Positions 24,401 through 35,397 of a DNA stretch of 64,000 nt are shown here, in pieces. The notes under the pieces were generated by a model. That model saw nothing but the letters and a program-made list of their open reading frames with translations, had not been told where the DNA came from and did not search any database. The position numbers were made by a program, and so were the translations under genes. The stretch comes from Pegoplata infirma (lineage: Eukaryota; Arthropoda; Insecta; Diptera; Anthomyiidae): contig OY992537.1 of NCBI GenBank assembly GCA_963921195.1, positions 148,731,841-148,795,840 on the forward strand, written 5' to 3'. The stretch's first letter is position 1, and each line of letters starts with the position of its first letter.

Positions 24401-26856
24401 GATAAAGTCTCAATCTTTTATTTTTTTGTTATTTTGACAAAATCGGAGCAATAGTTGCAGAGATACAGCCGTTGAAAGTAAAAGGTCTCCAGACTACGAA
24501 AAATTACAAGTTTATCATTTTTGAAAAAATAAATTTTTTAAAAATTTAAAATCGAGCAATCTCTTTTATTCTATTTAAACTTTATTGAAAAAGATTTAAA
24601 TTCGTGCAAAGGCATTAGAAAACGATAGAATGGTAACCTTGATATAGCCATTTCAAGTTATTACAAGTAACCCGAAAATATTTTTGATATGAATGCATAA
24701 ATATCTGTTAATACTAGTCCGATAGTCTTAATTTTTTTCTGTCATGATAAAGCTAATATACTTATGCCTTCTAGTTTTTATAGAGTCAAAATCGGATCAT
24801 TATTTACCGAGTTATAGCAATTTAAAAATGAGTGTCTCCAAAAAACCTTAAATAATGGGTTTCTCATAAAAATGAAAAAAAAACTTTGCATAAATGCATA
24901 TATCTCTGTAAGTACCAGCCCGATTGTCTCACATTTGGTTCCAGAGGAAAGATAAAGTCTCAATCTTTTATTTTTTTGTTATTTTGACAAAATCGGAGCA
25001 ATAGTTGCAGAGATACAGCCGTTGAAAGTAAAAGGTCTCCAGACTACGAAAAATTACAAGTTTATCATTTTTGAAAAAATATTTTTTTTTAAAAATTTAA
25101 AATCGAGCAATCTCTTTTATTCGAATTAAACTTTATTGAAAAAGATTTAAATTCGTGCAAAGGCATTTGAAATCGATATAATGGTAACCTTGATATAGCC
25201 ATTTCAAGTTATTACAAGTAACCCGAAAATATTTTTGATATGAATGCATAAATATCTGTTAACACTAGTCCGATAGTCTTAATTTTTTTCTGTCATGATA
25301 AAGCTAATATACTTATGCATTCTAATTTTTATAGAGTCAAAATCGGATCATTATTTACCGAGTTATAGCAATTTAAAAATGAGGGTCTCCAAAAAACCTT
25401 AAATAATGGGTTTCTCATAAAAATGAAAAAAAAAAACTTTGCATAAATGCATATATCTCTGTAAGTACCAGCCCGATTGTCTCACATTTGGTTCCAGAGG
25501 AAAGATAAAGTCTCAATCTTTTATTTTTTTGTTATTTTGACAAAATCGGAGCAATAGTTGCAGAGATACAGCCGTTGAAAATAAAAGGTCTCCAGACTAC
25601 GAAAAATTACAAGTTTATCATTTTTGAAAAAAAAAAAAAATTTTTAAAAATTTAAAATCGAGCAATCTCTTTTATTCTATTTAAACTTAATTGAAAAAGA
25701 TTTAAATTCGTGCAAAGGCATTAGAAAACGATAGAATTGTAACCTTGATATAGCCATTTCAAGTTATTACAAGTAACCCGAAAATATTTTTGATATGAAT
25801 GCATAAATATATGTTAATACTAGTCTGATAGTCTTAAATTTTTTCTGTCATGATAAAGCTAATATACTTATGCATTCTAGTTTTTATAGAGTCAAAATCG
25901 CATCATTATTTACCGAGTTATAGCAATTTAAAAATGAGGGTCTCCAAAAAACCTTAAATAATGGGTTTCTCATAAAAATGAAAAAAAAACTTTGCATAAA
26001 TGCATATATCTCTGTAAGTACCAGCCCGATTGTCTCACATTTGGTTCCAGAGGAAAGATAAAGTCTCAATCTTTTATTTTTTTGTTATTTTGACAAAATC
26101 GGAGCAATAGTTGCAGAGATACAGCCGTTGAAAGTAAAAGGTCTCCAGACTACAAAAAATTACAAGTTTATCATTTTTGAAAAAATAAATTTTTTTAAAA
26201 ATTTAAAATCGAGCAATCTCTTTTATTCTAATTAAACTTTATTGAAAAAGATTTAAATTCGTGCAAAGGCATTTGAAATTGATATAATGGTAACCTTGAT
26301 ATAGCCATTTCAAGTTATTACAAGTAACCCGAAAATATTTTTGATATGAATGCATAAATATCTGTTAATACTAGTCCGATAGTCTTAATTTTTTTCTGTC
26401 GTGATAAAGCTAATATTCTTATGCATTCTAGTTTTTATAGAGTCAAAATCGGATCATTATTTACCGAGTTATAGCAATTTAAAAATGAGGGTCTCCAAGA
26501 AACCTTAAATAATGGGTTTCTCATAAAAATAAAAAAAAAAACTTTGCATAAATGCATATATCTCTGTAAGTACCAGCCCGATTGCCTCACATTTGGTTCC
26601 AGAGGAAAGATAAAGTCTCAATCTTTTATTTTTTTGTTATTTTGACAAAATCGGAGCAATAGTTGCAGAGATACAGCCGTTGAAAGTAAAAGGTCTCCAG
26701 ACTACGAAAAATTACAAGTTTATCATTTTTGAAAAAAAAAAAATTTTTAAAAATTTAAAATCGAGCAATCTCTTTTATTCTATTTAAACTTTATTGAAAA
26801 AGATTTAAATTCGTGCAAAGGCATTAGAAAACGATAGAATGGTAACCTTGATATAG
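21494..26856 (+). repeat. 551-bp satellite array, segment 4 (complete 8-class order)
   Basis: Monomers start at 21499, 22050, 22603, 23154, 23704, 24256, 24807, 25358, 25913 and 26464. The first eight are the clearest run of the ordered classes A to H (4,414 bp), followed by A and I. Class tags include: A, tail gaaattgatataatgg; B, gaataaat plus tcaatatttt; C, tail gaaatcgaaat with attcttatgcc; D, aaaataaac with acaacttt; E, gtcttaatc with gaaagcgatat; F, cattagaaaac with tccgat and gccttctag; G, ttcgaattaaac with ctaattttt; H, gatagaattg followed by atcgcatc. The segment ends in atag, the LTR element's target duplication. Confidence 0.95.
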
Positions 26857-26903
26857 TGTAAAGTACTAACTTCTTATAAAAAAAGAAAGACAAGTCTTTG
26901 TTG
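26857..26903 (-). repeat. 3' LTR remnant (47 bp)
   Basis: This is the only surviving part of the 3' LTR. It matches 28947-28993 apart from ttata against ttatt. The fusion point ctttgttg/tcattact joins it directly to gag. Confidence 0.9.
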
Positions 26904-28315
26904 TCATTACTACTTCTTTGATAGTTGTTTCTTTGGTTATTATTACTTCTTTGGTTATTCCAATTTCCTCTACTACTGTTGTTGTTATTACTGTTGCTAC
27001 TACCCCTGTTATTGTTGTAGTTATTGCCTCTGTAACTGTTGTATGTGCCGCTACTTCTATTGTTATTACTGCCTCTTGACTTGCACATACTCGCAAAGTG
27101 GTTCATTTTACCACATGTGTTGCATGTTTTGCCATCAGCGGGACATTTATTGGTGTGAAACCTACCGCATTTCTGACAAGTGGGTTGCCTATTGCTTGGC
27201 CTACTTCCATAATTAGAATTATTTCTTTGTGCAGTCTGGTGAAAAATTTTCCTTTGTTCTACCCGAGAAGATGCTTTTTCGGCAATTCTTAACGCTTCAG
27301 TGAATGTAGTTACTTGGCTTGCCTCTATAGTATTTATAGTGTGAGGGTCACTCAATCCATTAATGAATTGATTGAATGCTATTGTACCATTTGTTTTGAT
27401 GATCGTAGCTCTTTTTTCTTCGCCTTCATCTGCTATTTGAACTTCATTTAGCTCTGTGATAAGTTCTTCAATTTTGGTTGCAAAATCATTCACGCTACAA
27501 TTCTTCTGAACTATTCGAGTAACCTCATTCAATATTGTGTTTGCAGTTTTTAGTGGCTTGTATGCCTTTTTCAAAGACTTTATTAATTCATCAATCGTAG
27601 TAGGTACAGCTTCTTGCTTAACCCTGTTCTGGACTTTTAAATCTAGTCTAGATTTGAAAATGAAGTTGAAAAATGCATTTCGTTTTTCATTTGCCACTGT
27701 TCCATTTACCATCTCAAGATTCGTTACAAATTTATGTAACTCCTCTTTCTTGCCCGTAAAGAGAGGGACCAATTTAATAATAGTGGATAATTCGTTCATA
27801 TCCATGTTCGCCATAATTACGCACTGCCGTTTTACTAATTTCTTAATATGTTCTTCTAACAAATTCAATGCTTCTGTCTTGTTTCTTTTAAATTTTTCTA
27901 TGTTTTCCTTATATTTTTTTTTGTCTTCTTCAATGTCAGTCTCTATTAGTAATTCTTCTAGCTTTCCCTCTAATGCTTCAATTTCTAATTTTTTATTATT
28001 CACGGTATCCACTGAGTACGGACGATTAAGGGACTTTTTAGCATTTACTATTATTGATTCTAAAGATTGGATAAGGTCCTTTACCTTTTTAAAATAATTA
28101 AAATTTTCCAATTGATCTTGAGCCAAATCTCCTAATCTGTGTGCTTGTTCCTGGGCTAAATCTGCTAAACTTTGGGCTTGTTCAACTACCGTGGCGTGTA
28201 CACCATTTATAATGATCTTTACTAAAACAAACAAAACAACTACAATTGCCAAAGTCAAAAATATTAACGGTTTCTCCCGAATTAATTTTATTACTCTATT
28301 TGTTAAGTTACCCAT
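26904..28315 (-). pseudogene. gag of the LTR element, 3'-truncated by deletion
   Basis: Gag forms the virus-like particle and packages element RNA. About 470 native residues remain. Residues about 15-37 form a strongly hydrophobic segment, unusual for Gag. A charged coiled-coil-like region (about 40-170) and a capsid-like helical region (about 175-350) follow. Two zinc knuckles lie at about 380-409 (CX2CX3HX3C and CX2CX4HX4C), then an N/S/R/G-rich tail. The frame then crosses the deletion into the LTR remnant and satellite and stops at 26780, so the last 40 or so codons are foreign. The start at 28315 is the first ATG of the open frame. No protease or polymerase is present. Confidence 0.85.
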
Positions 28316-28523
28316 TTAGTTTTTCACAAAATTTTATTTAAATTTTAAAACATCTTTTTGAATTTAAATTTTTATTTTATTCTATTTAACTTAAAAAATT
28401 TTTAAAATTTCAACATTATGTAATATTAGTATTTGCTTAATAAAAAAAAAATTTTTGTCACGAGCGTGTTAACGCTTACTGACTCTAAGAGTGCACCTAG
28501 ATGCACATCTTTAATAAAACAAA

Positions 28524-28808
28524 CTACTCATTGTGGCACCTTTCCAAATGTTGACGCATCAAAAATTCGATGTCAGATATTTGCCTCCAAATCTCTGAGG
28601 CTGCTTCCCAAGATGGTGGTGGGTTGGTGTTGATTCGTCTCAACAAAATTGCTTTTTCCCTCTTCAGCCTTTGGAGTCTTCCTCCTCTGCGTTTCGGCTT
28701 TTTTTTGACGCAGGGAATACGTGGCTCCTGGATCACCGCTTTTTTAGCTGTTCTTCTCTTGTACTCCTCTATGGACAATGGTTTCGGTCCTTGTTTTCCG
28801 CTTTCCAT
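28524..28808 (-). CDS. Small basic ORF upstream of gag (94 aa), unknown function
   Basis: A 94-codon frame lies between the primer-binding region and gag, in the same orientation. It is highly basic, with KKKPKRRGGR and RLKREKAILLRR stretches, and has no recognised domain. It ends 208 bp before the gag start. Its position and orientation make it a plausible element-encoded upstream ORF, but it could equally be part of a long leader that is open by chance. I do not recognise it. Confidence 0.45.
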   Translation of the reverse strand: MESGKQGPKPLSIEEYKRRTAKKAVIQEPRIPCVKKKPKRRGGRLQRLKREKAILLRRINTNPPPSWEAASEIWRQISDIEFLMRQHLERCHNE

Positions 28809-28923
28809 CTGACGGATTTTAGCTATCCAACGTCAGTTCTTCTTTAGATTTCAGGACTAGTGCAGCAATTGACAAGCACTGAAAGTCCAAGGCGGAGCAG
28901 TATCGCCATGAAATATCCTAAGG

Positions 28924-28946
28924 TTCAAGGCGGAGCAGGATCGCCA
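28924..28946 (-). promoter_or_regulatory. Putative tRNA primer-binding site
   Basis: Immediately inside the 5' LTR the minus strand reads tggcgatcctgctccgcc. TGG directly next to the LTR is the usual start of a primer-binding site, complementary to a tRNA 3' CCA end. The tRNA cannot be named safely. A second near-identical copy with one change (tggcgatactgctccgcc) lies further in, at about 28889-28911. Confidence 0.6.
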
Positions 28947-29587
28947 TGTAAAGTACTAACTTCTTATTAAAAAAGAAAGACAAGTCTTTGTTGGAGTTTG
29001 AATTAACTCTGATTTTATTTTAATTTTTCTTTCCTTATAAATAGTTAATGAGAAGTTCTAAACTTCTTTTCTATGAGTCAATTTCTAAATTTGACTCAAT
29101 AACTTAAAATTACATATTTTCTTTTCTTATTCTAATTTTACAAATTTGATCTACATAATATTCTGTTATGTCTTGCAGTTCGTTTAGTGTTAGTTCATCA
29201 GAAATTTCATTGAGTTATTTTTATTTTGGTCAAAATATTATGTCAATTGTACTCCCACATAATTGAGTACAGTTCATTACATCATAGATATTTTGTTTAG
29301 TTGAGTTCTTTCTTGGTTTCAAAAAGAAATCCAAAACCCTTGTTCTACATTGAAACTGAAAGTGTGACAAAGAAAATGTAAGTCACGATATCAATGAACT
29401 CTAAAAAGACGATGACTTGACAGCCAATACAAATACATTGCAAACAAAAACACACCCCTTTGCCGTTTGTTCTACTTGAACAAAGTCGGTGTTTAATTTC
29501 TTTGATTTTTATTTCAAGCTGACTTATGCTTGTACTTTGTTTACTATCCCAGCATGTAAAATTGTAGTGCATTGTTTAAACACCACA
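28947..29587 (-). repeat. 5' LTR (641 bp)
   Basis: On the minus strand it begins tgtggtg and ends tactttaca, so it has the TG...CA termini of LTRs. Its inner end is duplicated at 26857-26903. A minus-strand aataaa lies near 29014-29020, about 70 bp from the LTR's 3' end, and could be the polyadenylation signal. A 75-codon ORF within it (29345-29572) resembles nothing and is ignored. Confidence 0.88.
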
Positions 29588-32500
29588 ATAGCCATTTCAA
29601 GTTATTACAAGTAACCCGAAAATATTTTTGATATGAATGCATAAATATCTGTTAATACTAGTCTGATAGTCTTAAATTTTTTCTGTCATGATAAAGCTAA
29701 TATACTTATGCATTCTAGTTTTTATAGAGTCAAAATCGCATCATTATTTACCGAGTTATAGCAATTTAAAAATGAGGGTCTCCAAAAAACCTTAAATAAT
29801 GGGTTTCTCATAAAAATGAAAAAAAAACTTTGCATAAATGCATATATCTCTGTAAGTACCAGCCCGATTGTCTCACATTTGGTTCCAGAGGAAAGATAAA
29901 GTCTCAATCTTTTATTTTTTTGTTATTTTGACAAAATCGGAGCAATAGTTGCAGAGATACAGCCGTTGAAAGTAAAAGGTCTCCAGACTACGAAAAATTA
30001 CAAGTTTATCATTTTTGAAAAAATAAATTTTTTTAAAAATTTAAAATCGAGCAATCTCTTTTATTCTAATTAAACTTTATTGAAAAAGATTTAAATTCGT
30101 GCAAAGGCATTTGAAATTGATATAATGGTAACCTTGATATAGCCATTTCAAGTTATTACAAGTAACCCGAAAATATTTTTGATATGAATGCATAAATATC
30201 TGTTAATACTAGTCCGATAGTCTTAATTTTTTTCTGTCATGATAAAGCTAATATTCTTATGCCTTTTAGTTTTTATAGAGTCAAAATCGGATCATTATTT
30301 ACCGAGTTATAGCAATTTAAAAATGAGGGTCTCCAAAAAACCTTAAATAATGGGTTTCTCATAAAAATGAAAAATAAACTTTGCATAAATGCATATATCT
30401 CTGTAAGTACCAGCCCGATTGTCTCACATTTGGTTCCAGAGGAAAGATAAAGTCTCAATCTTTTTTTTTTTGTTATTTTGACAAAATCGGAGCAATAGTT
30501 GCAGAGATACAGCCGTTGAAAGTAAAAGGTCTCCAGACTACGAAAAATTACAACTTTATCATTTTTGAAAAAATAAATTTTTTTAAAAATTTAAAATCGA
30601 GCAATCTCTTTTATTCTATTTAAACTTTATTGAAAAAGATTTAAATTCGTGCAAAGGCATTTGAAATCGAAATAATGGTAACCTTGATATAGCCATTTCA
30701 AGTTATTACAAGTAACCCGAAAATATTTTTGATATGAATGCATAAATATCTGTTAATACTAGTCCGATAGTCTTAATTTTTTGCTGTCATGATAAAGCTA
30801 ATATACTTATGCATTCTAGTTTTTATAGAGTCAAAATCGGATCATTATTTACCGAGTTATAGCAATTTAAAAATGAGGGTCTCCAAAAAACCTTAAATAA
30901 TGGGTTTCTCATAAAAATGAAAAAAAAAACTTTGCATAAATGCATATATCTCTGTAAGTACCAGCCCGATTGTCTCACATTTGGTTCCAGAGGAAAGATA
31001 AAGTCTCAATCTTTTATTTTTTTGTTATTTTGACAAAATCGGAGCAATAGTTGCAGAGATACAGCCGTTGAAAGTAAAAGGTCTCCAGACTACGAAAAAT
31101 TACAAGTTTATCATTTTTGAAAAAATAATTTTTTTTTAAAAATTTAAAATCGAGCAATCTCTTTTATTCTATTTAAACTTTATTGAAAAAGATTTAAATT
31201 CGTGCAAAGGCATTAGAAAACGATAGAATGGTAACCTTGATATAGCCATTTCAAGTTATTACAAGTAACCCGAAAATATTTTTGATATGAATGCATAAAT
31301 ATCTGTTAATACTAGTCTGATAGTCTTAAATTTTTTCTGTCATGATAAAGCTAATATACTTATGCATTCTAGTTTTTATAGAGTCAAAATCGCATCATTA
31401 TTTACCGAGTTATAGCAATTTAAAAATGAGGGTCTCCAAAAAACCTTAAATAATGGGTTTCTCATAAAAATGAAAAAAAAACTTTGCATAAATGCATATA
31501 TCTCTGTAAGTACCAGCCCGATTGTCTCACATTTGGTTCCAGAGGAAAGATAAAGTCTCAATCTTTTATTTTTTTGTTATTTTGACAAAATCGGAGCAAT
31601 AGTTGCAGAGATACAGCCGTTGAAAGTAAAAGGTCTCCAGACTACGAAAAATTACAAGTTTATCATTTTTGAAAAAATAAATTTTTTTAAAAATTTAAAA
31701 TCGATCAATCTCTTTTATTCTAATTAAACTTTATTGAAAAAGATTTAAATTCGTGCAAAGGCATTTGAAATTGATATAATGGTAACCTTGATATAGCCAT
31801 TTCAAGTTATTACAAGTAACCCGAAAATATTTTTGATATGAATGCAAAAATATCTCTTAATACTAGTCCGATAGTCTTAATTTTTTTCTGTCATGATAAA
31901 GCTAATATACTTATGCATTCTAGTTTTTAAAGAGTCAAAATCGGATCATTATTTACCGAGTTATAGCAATTTAAAAATGAGGGTCTCCAAGAAACCTTAA
32001 ATAATGGGTTTCTCATAAAAATGAAAAAAAAACTTTGAATAAATGCATATATCTCTGTAAGTACCAGCCCGATTGCCTCACATTTGGTTCCAGAGGAAAG
32101 ATAAAGTCTCAATATTTTATTTTTTTGTTATTTTGACAAAATCGGAGCAATAGTTGCAGAGATACAGCCGTTGAAAGTAAAAGGTCTCCAGACTACGAAA
32201 AATTACAAGTTTATCATTTTTGAAAAAAATAAATTTTTTTAAAAATTTAAAATCGAGCAATCTCTTTTATTCTAATTAAACTTTATTGAAAAAGATTTAA
32301 ATTCGTGCAAAGGCATTTGAAATCGATATAATGGTAACCTTGATATAGCCATTTCAAGTTATTACAAGTAACCCGAAAATATTTTTGATATGAATGCATA
32401 AATATCTGTTAATACTAGTCCGATAGTCTTAATTTTTTTCTGTCATGATAAAGCTAATATACTTATGCATTCTAGTTTTTATAGAGTCAAAATCGGATCA

Positions 32501-35229
32501 TTATTTACCAAGTTATAGCAATTTAAAAATGAGGGTCTCCAAGAAACCTTAAATAATGGGTTTCTCATAAAAATAAAAAAAAAACTTTGCATAAATGCAT
32601 ATATCTCTGTAAGTACCAGCCCGATTGCCTCACATTTGGTTCCAGAGGAAAGATAAAGTCTCAATCTTTTATTTTTTTGTTATTTTGACAAAATCGGAGC
32701 AATAGTTGCAGAGATACAGCCGTTGAAAGTAAAAGGTCTCCAGACTACGAAAAATTACAAGTTTATCATTTTGAAAAAATAAATTTTTTTAAAAATTTAA
32801 AATCGAGCAATCTCTTTTATTCTATTTAAACTTTATTGAAAAAAATTTAAATTCGTGCAAAGGCATTTGAAATCGAAATAATGGTAACCTTGATATAGCC
32901 ATTTCAAGTTATTACAAGTAACCCGAAAATATTTTTGATATGAATGCATAAATATCTGTTAATACTAGTCCGATAGTCTTAATTTTTTTCTGTCATGATA
33001 AAGCTAATATTCTTATGCCTTCTAGTTTTTATAGAGTCAAAATCGGATCATTATTTACCGAGTTATAGCAATTTAAAAATGAGGGTCTCCAAAAAACCTT
33101 AAATAATGGGTTTCTCATAAAAATGAAAAATAAACTTTGCATAAATGCATATATCTCTGTAAGTACCAGCCCGATTGCCTCACATTTGGTTCCAGAGGAA
33201 AGATAAAGTCTCAATCTTTTATTTTTTTGTTATTTTGACAAAATCGGAGCAATAGTTGCAGAGATACAGCCGTTGAAAGTAAAAGGTCTCCAGACTACGA
33301 AAAATTACAACTTTATCATTTTTGAAAAAATAAATTTTTTTAAAAATTTAAAATCGAGCAATCTCTTTTATTCTATTTTAACTTTATTGAAAAAGATTTA
33401 AATTCGTGCAAAGGCATTTGAAATCGAAATAATGGTAACCTTGATATAGCCATTTCAAGTTATTACAAGTAACCCGAAAATATTTTTGATATGAATGCAT
33501 AAATATCTGTTAATACTAGTCCGATAGTCTTAATTTTTTGCTTTCATGATAAAGCTAATATACTTATGCATTCTAGTTTTTATAGAGTCAAAATCGGATC
33601 ATTATTTACCGAGTTATAGCAATTTAAAAATGAGGGTCTCCAAAAAACCTTAAATAATGGGTTTCTCATAAAAATGAAAAAAAACTTTGCATAAATGCAT
33701 ATATCTCTGTAAGTACCAGCCCGATTGTCTCACATTTGGTTCCAGAGGAAAGATAAAGTCTTAATCTTTTATTTTTTTGTTATTTTGACAAAATCGGAGC
33801 AATAGTTGCAGAGATACAGCCGTTGAAAGTAAAAGGTCTCCAGACTACGAAAAATTACAAGTTTATCATTTTTGAAAAAATAAATTTTTTTAAAAATTTA
33901 AAATCGAGCAATCTCTTTTATTCTATTTAAACTTTATTGAAAAAGATTTAAATTCGTGCAAAGGCATTTGAAAGCGATATAATGGTAACCTTGATATAGC
34001 CATTTCAAGTTATTACAAGTAATCCGAAAATATTTTTGATATGAATGCATAAATATCTGTTAATACTAGTCTGATAGTCTTAATTTTTTTCTGTAATGAT
34101 AAAGCTAATATACTTATGCATTCTAATTTTTATAGAGTCAAAATCGGATCATTATTTACCGAGTTATAGCAATTTAAAAATGAGGGTCTCCAAAAAACCT
34201 TAAATAATGGGTTTCTCATAAAAATGAAAAAAAAACTTTGCATAAATGCATATATCTCTGTAAGTACCAGCCCGATTGTCTCACATTTGGTTCCAGAGGA
34301 AAGATAAAGTCTCAATCTTTTATTTTTTTGTTATTTTGACAAAATCGGAGCAATAGTTGCAGAGATACAGCCGTTGAAAGTAAAAGGTCTCCAGACTACG
34401 AAAAATTACAAGTTTATCATTTTTGAAAAAATAAATTTTTTTTAAAAATTTAAAATCGAGCAATCTCTTTTATTCTATTTAAACTTTATTGAAAAAGATT
34501 TAAATTCGTGCAAAGGCATTAGAAAACGATAGAATGGTAACCTTGATATAGCCATTTCAAGTTATTACAAGTAACCCGAAAATATTTTTGATATGAATGC
34601 ATAAATATCTGTTAATACTAGTCCGATAGTCTTAAATTGTTTCTGTCATGATAAAGCTAATATACTTATGCCTTCTAGTTTTTATAGAGTCAAAATCGGA
34701 TCATTATTTACCGAGTTATAGCAATTTAAAAATGAGGGTCTCCAAAAAACCTTAAATAATGGGTTTCTCATAAAAATGAAAAAAAAACTTTCCATAAATG
34801 CATATATCTCTGTAAGTACCAGCCCGATTGTCTCACATTTGGTTCCAGAGGAAAGATAAAGTCTCAATCTTTTATTTTTTTGTTATTTTGACAAAATCGG
34901 AGCAATAGTTGCAGAGATACAGCCGTTGAAAGTAAAAGGTCTCCAGACTACGAAAAATTACAAGTTTATCATTTTTGAAAAAAATTTTTTTTTTTAAAAA
35001 TTTAAAATCGAGCAATCTCTTTTATTCTATTTAAACTTAATTGAAAAAGATTTAAATTCGTGCAAAGGCATTAGAAAACGATAGAATTGTAACCTTGATA
35101 TAGCCATTTCAAGTTATTACAAGTAACCCGAAAATATTTTTGATATGAATGCATAAATATCTGTTAATACTAGTCTGATAGTCTTAAATTTTTTCTGTCA
35201 TGATAAACCTAATATACTTATGCATTCTA
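29588..35229 (+). repeat. 551-bp satellite array, segment 5
   Basis: Monomers start at 29751, 30302, 30852, 31405, 31956, 32508, 33058, 33609, 34159 and 34711. The classes are A, D, I, A, B, C, D, E, F and H' (an H variant with ctttccataa). The order A-B-C-D-E-F-H repeats the order at 21499-25912 with G missing. It ends in cta, the 3-bp target duplication of a small MITE. Confidence 0.96.
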
Positions 35230-35397
35230 CAGCTTTACCACAAGAAAATAAAATAAATTTAAAATGAGCTTTTAATTTTATTTCCATACAAATTGTTTTT
35301 GTTTTTAAAATCGACTTTCAAAAAATGTATTGAAAATTTGAAATTTAAAATAAAACTTTTGTTAAAATAGACTTTTTGTTTTCTTGTGGTAAGGGCC
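35230..35397. mobile_element. 168-bp MITE (CTA target duplication), copy 1
   Basis: It has inverted ttaccacaagaaaa near both ends (the left end reads cagctttacc, the right ends ggtaagggccc) and the 3-bp duplication cta (35227-35229 and 35398-35400). The interior is A+T-rich with no ORF. The 3-bp duplication loosely recalls PIF/Harbinger, but CTA is not the usual TWA and the outermost bases are not inverted, so the family is open. The copy at 45881 sits at the same monomer position and looks identical. Confidence 0.75.

Larger units (their letters stand above)
26857..29587 (-). mobile_element. Internally deleted LTR retrotransposon (2.7 kb)
   Basis: The 4-bp duplication atag (26853-26856 and 29588-29591) flanks a TG...CA element. 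Read on the minus strand the order is: 5' LTR (28947-29587, 641 bp), a primer-binding-like site, a small ORF and gag, then an abrupt join at about 26903/26904 to the last 47 bp of the 3' LTR. All of pol and nearly all of the 3' LTR are missing. The 47-bp remnant matches the end of the 5' LTR with about one change. Intact target duplications mean that either a complete copy inserted and then lost its middle, or an already deleted copy was mobilised. The gag type and the 4-bp duplication suggest the Ty3/gypsy group; no polymerase remains to confirm it. Confidence 0.92.

Noticed and set aside
27537..28097. 186-aa plus-strand ORF
   Set aside because: It lies antisense to the gag coding region, has no domain, and is a shadow of the gag frame.
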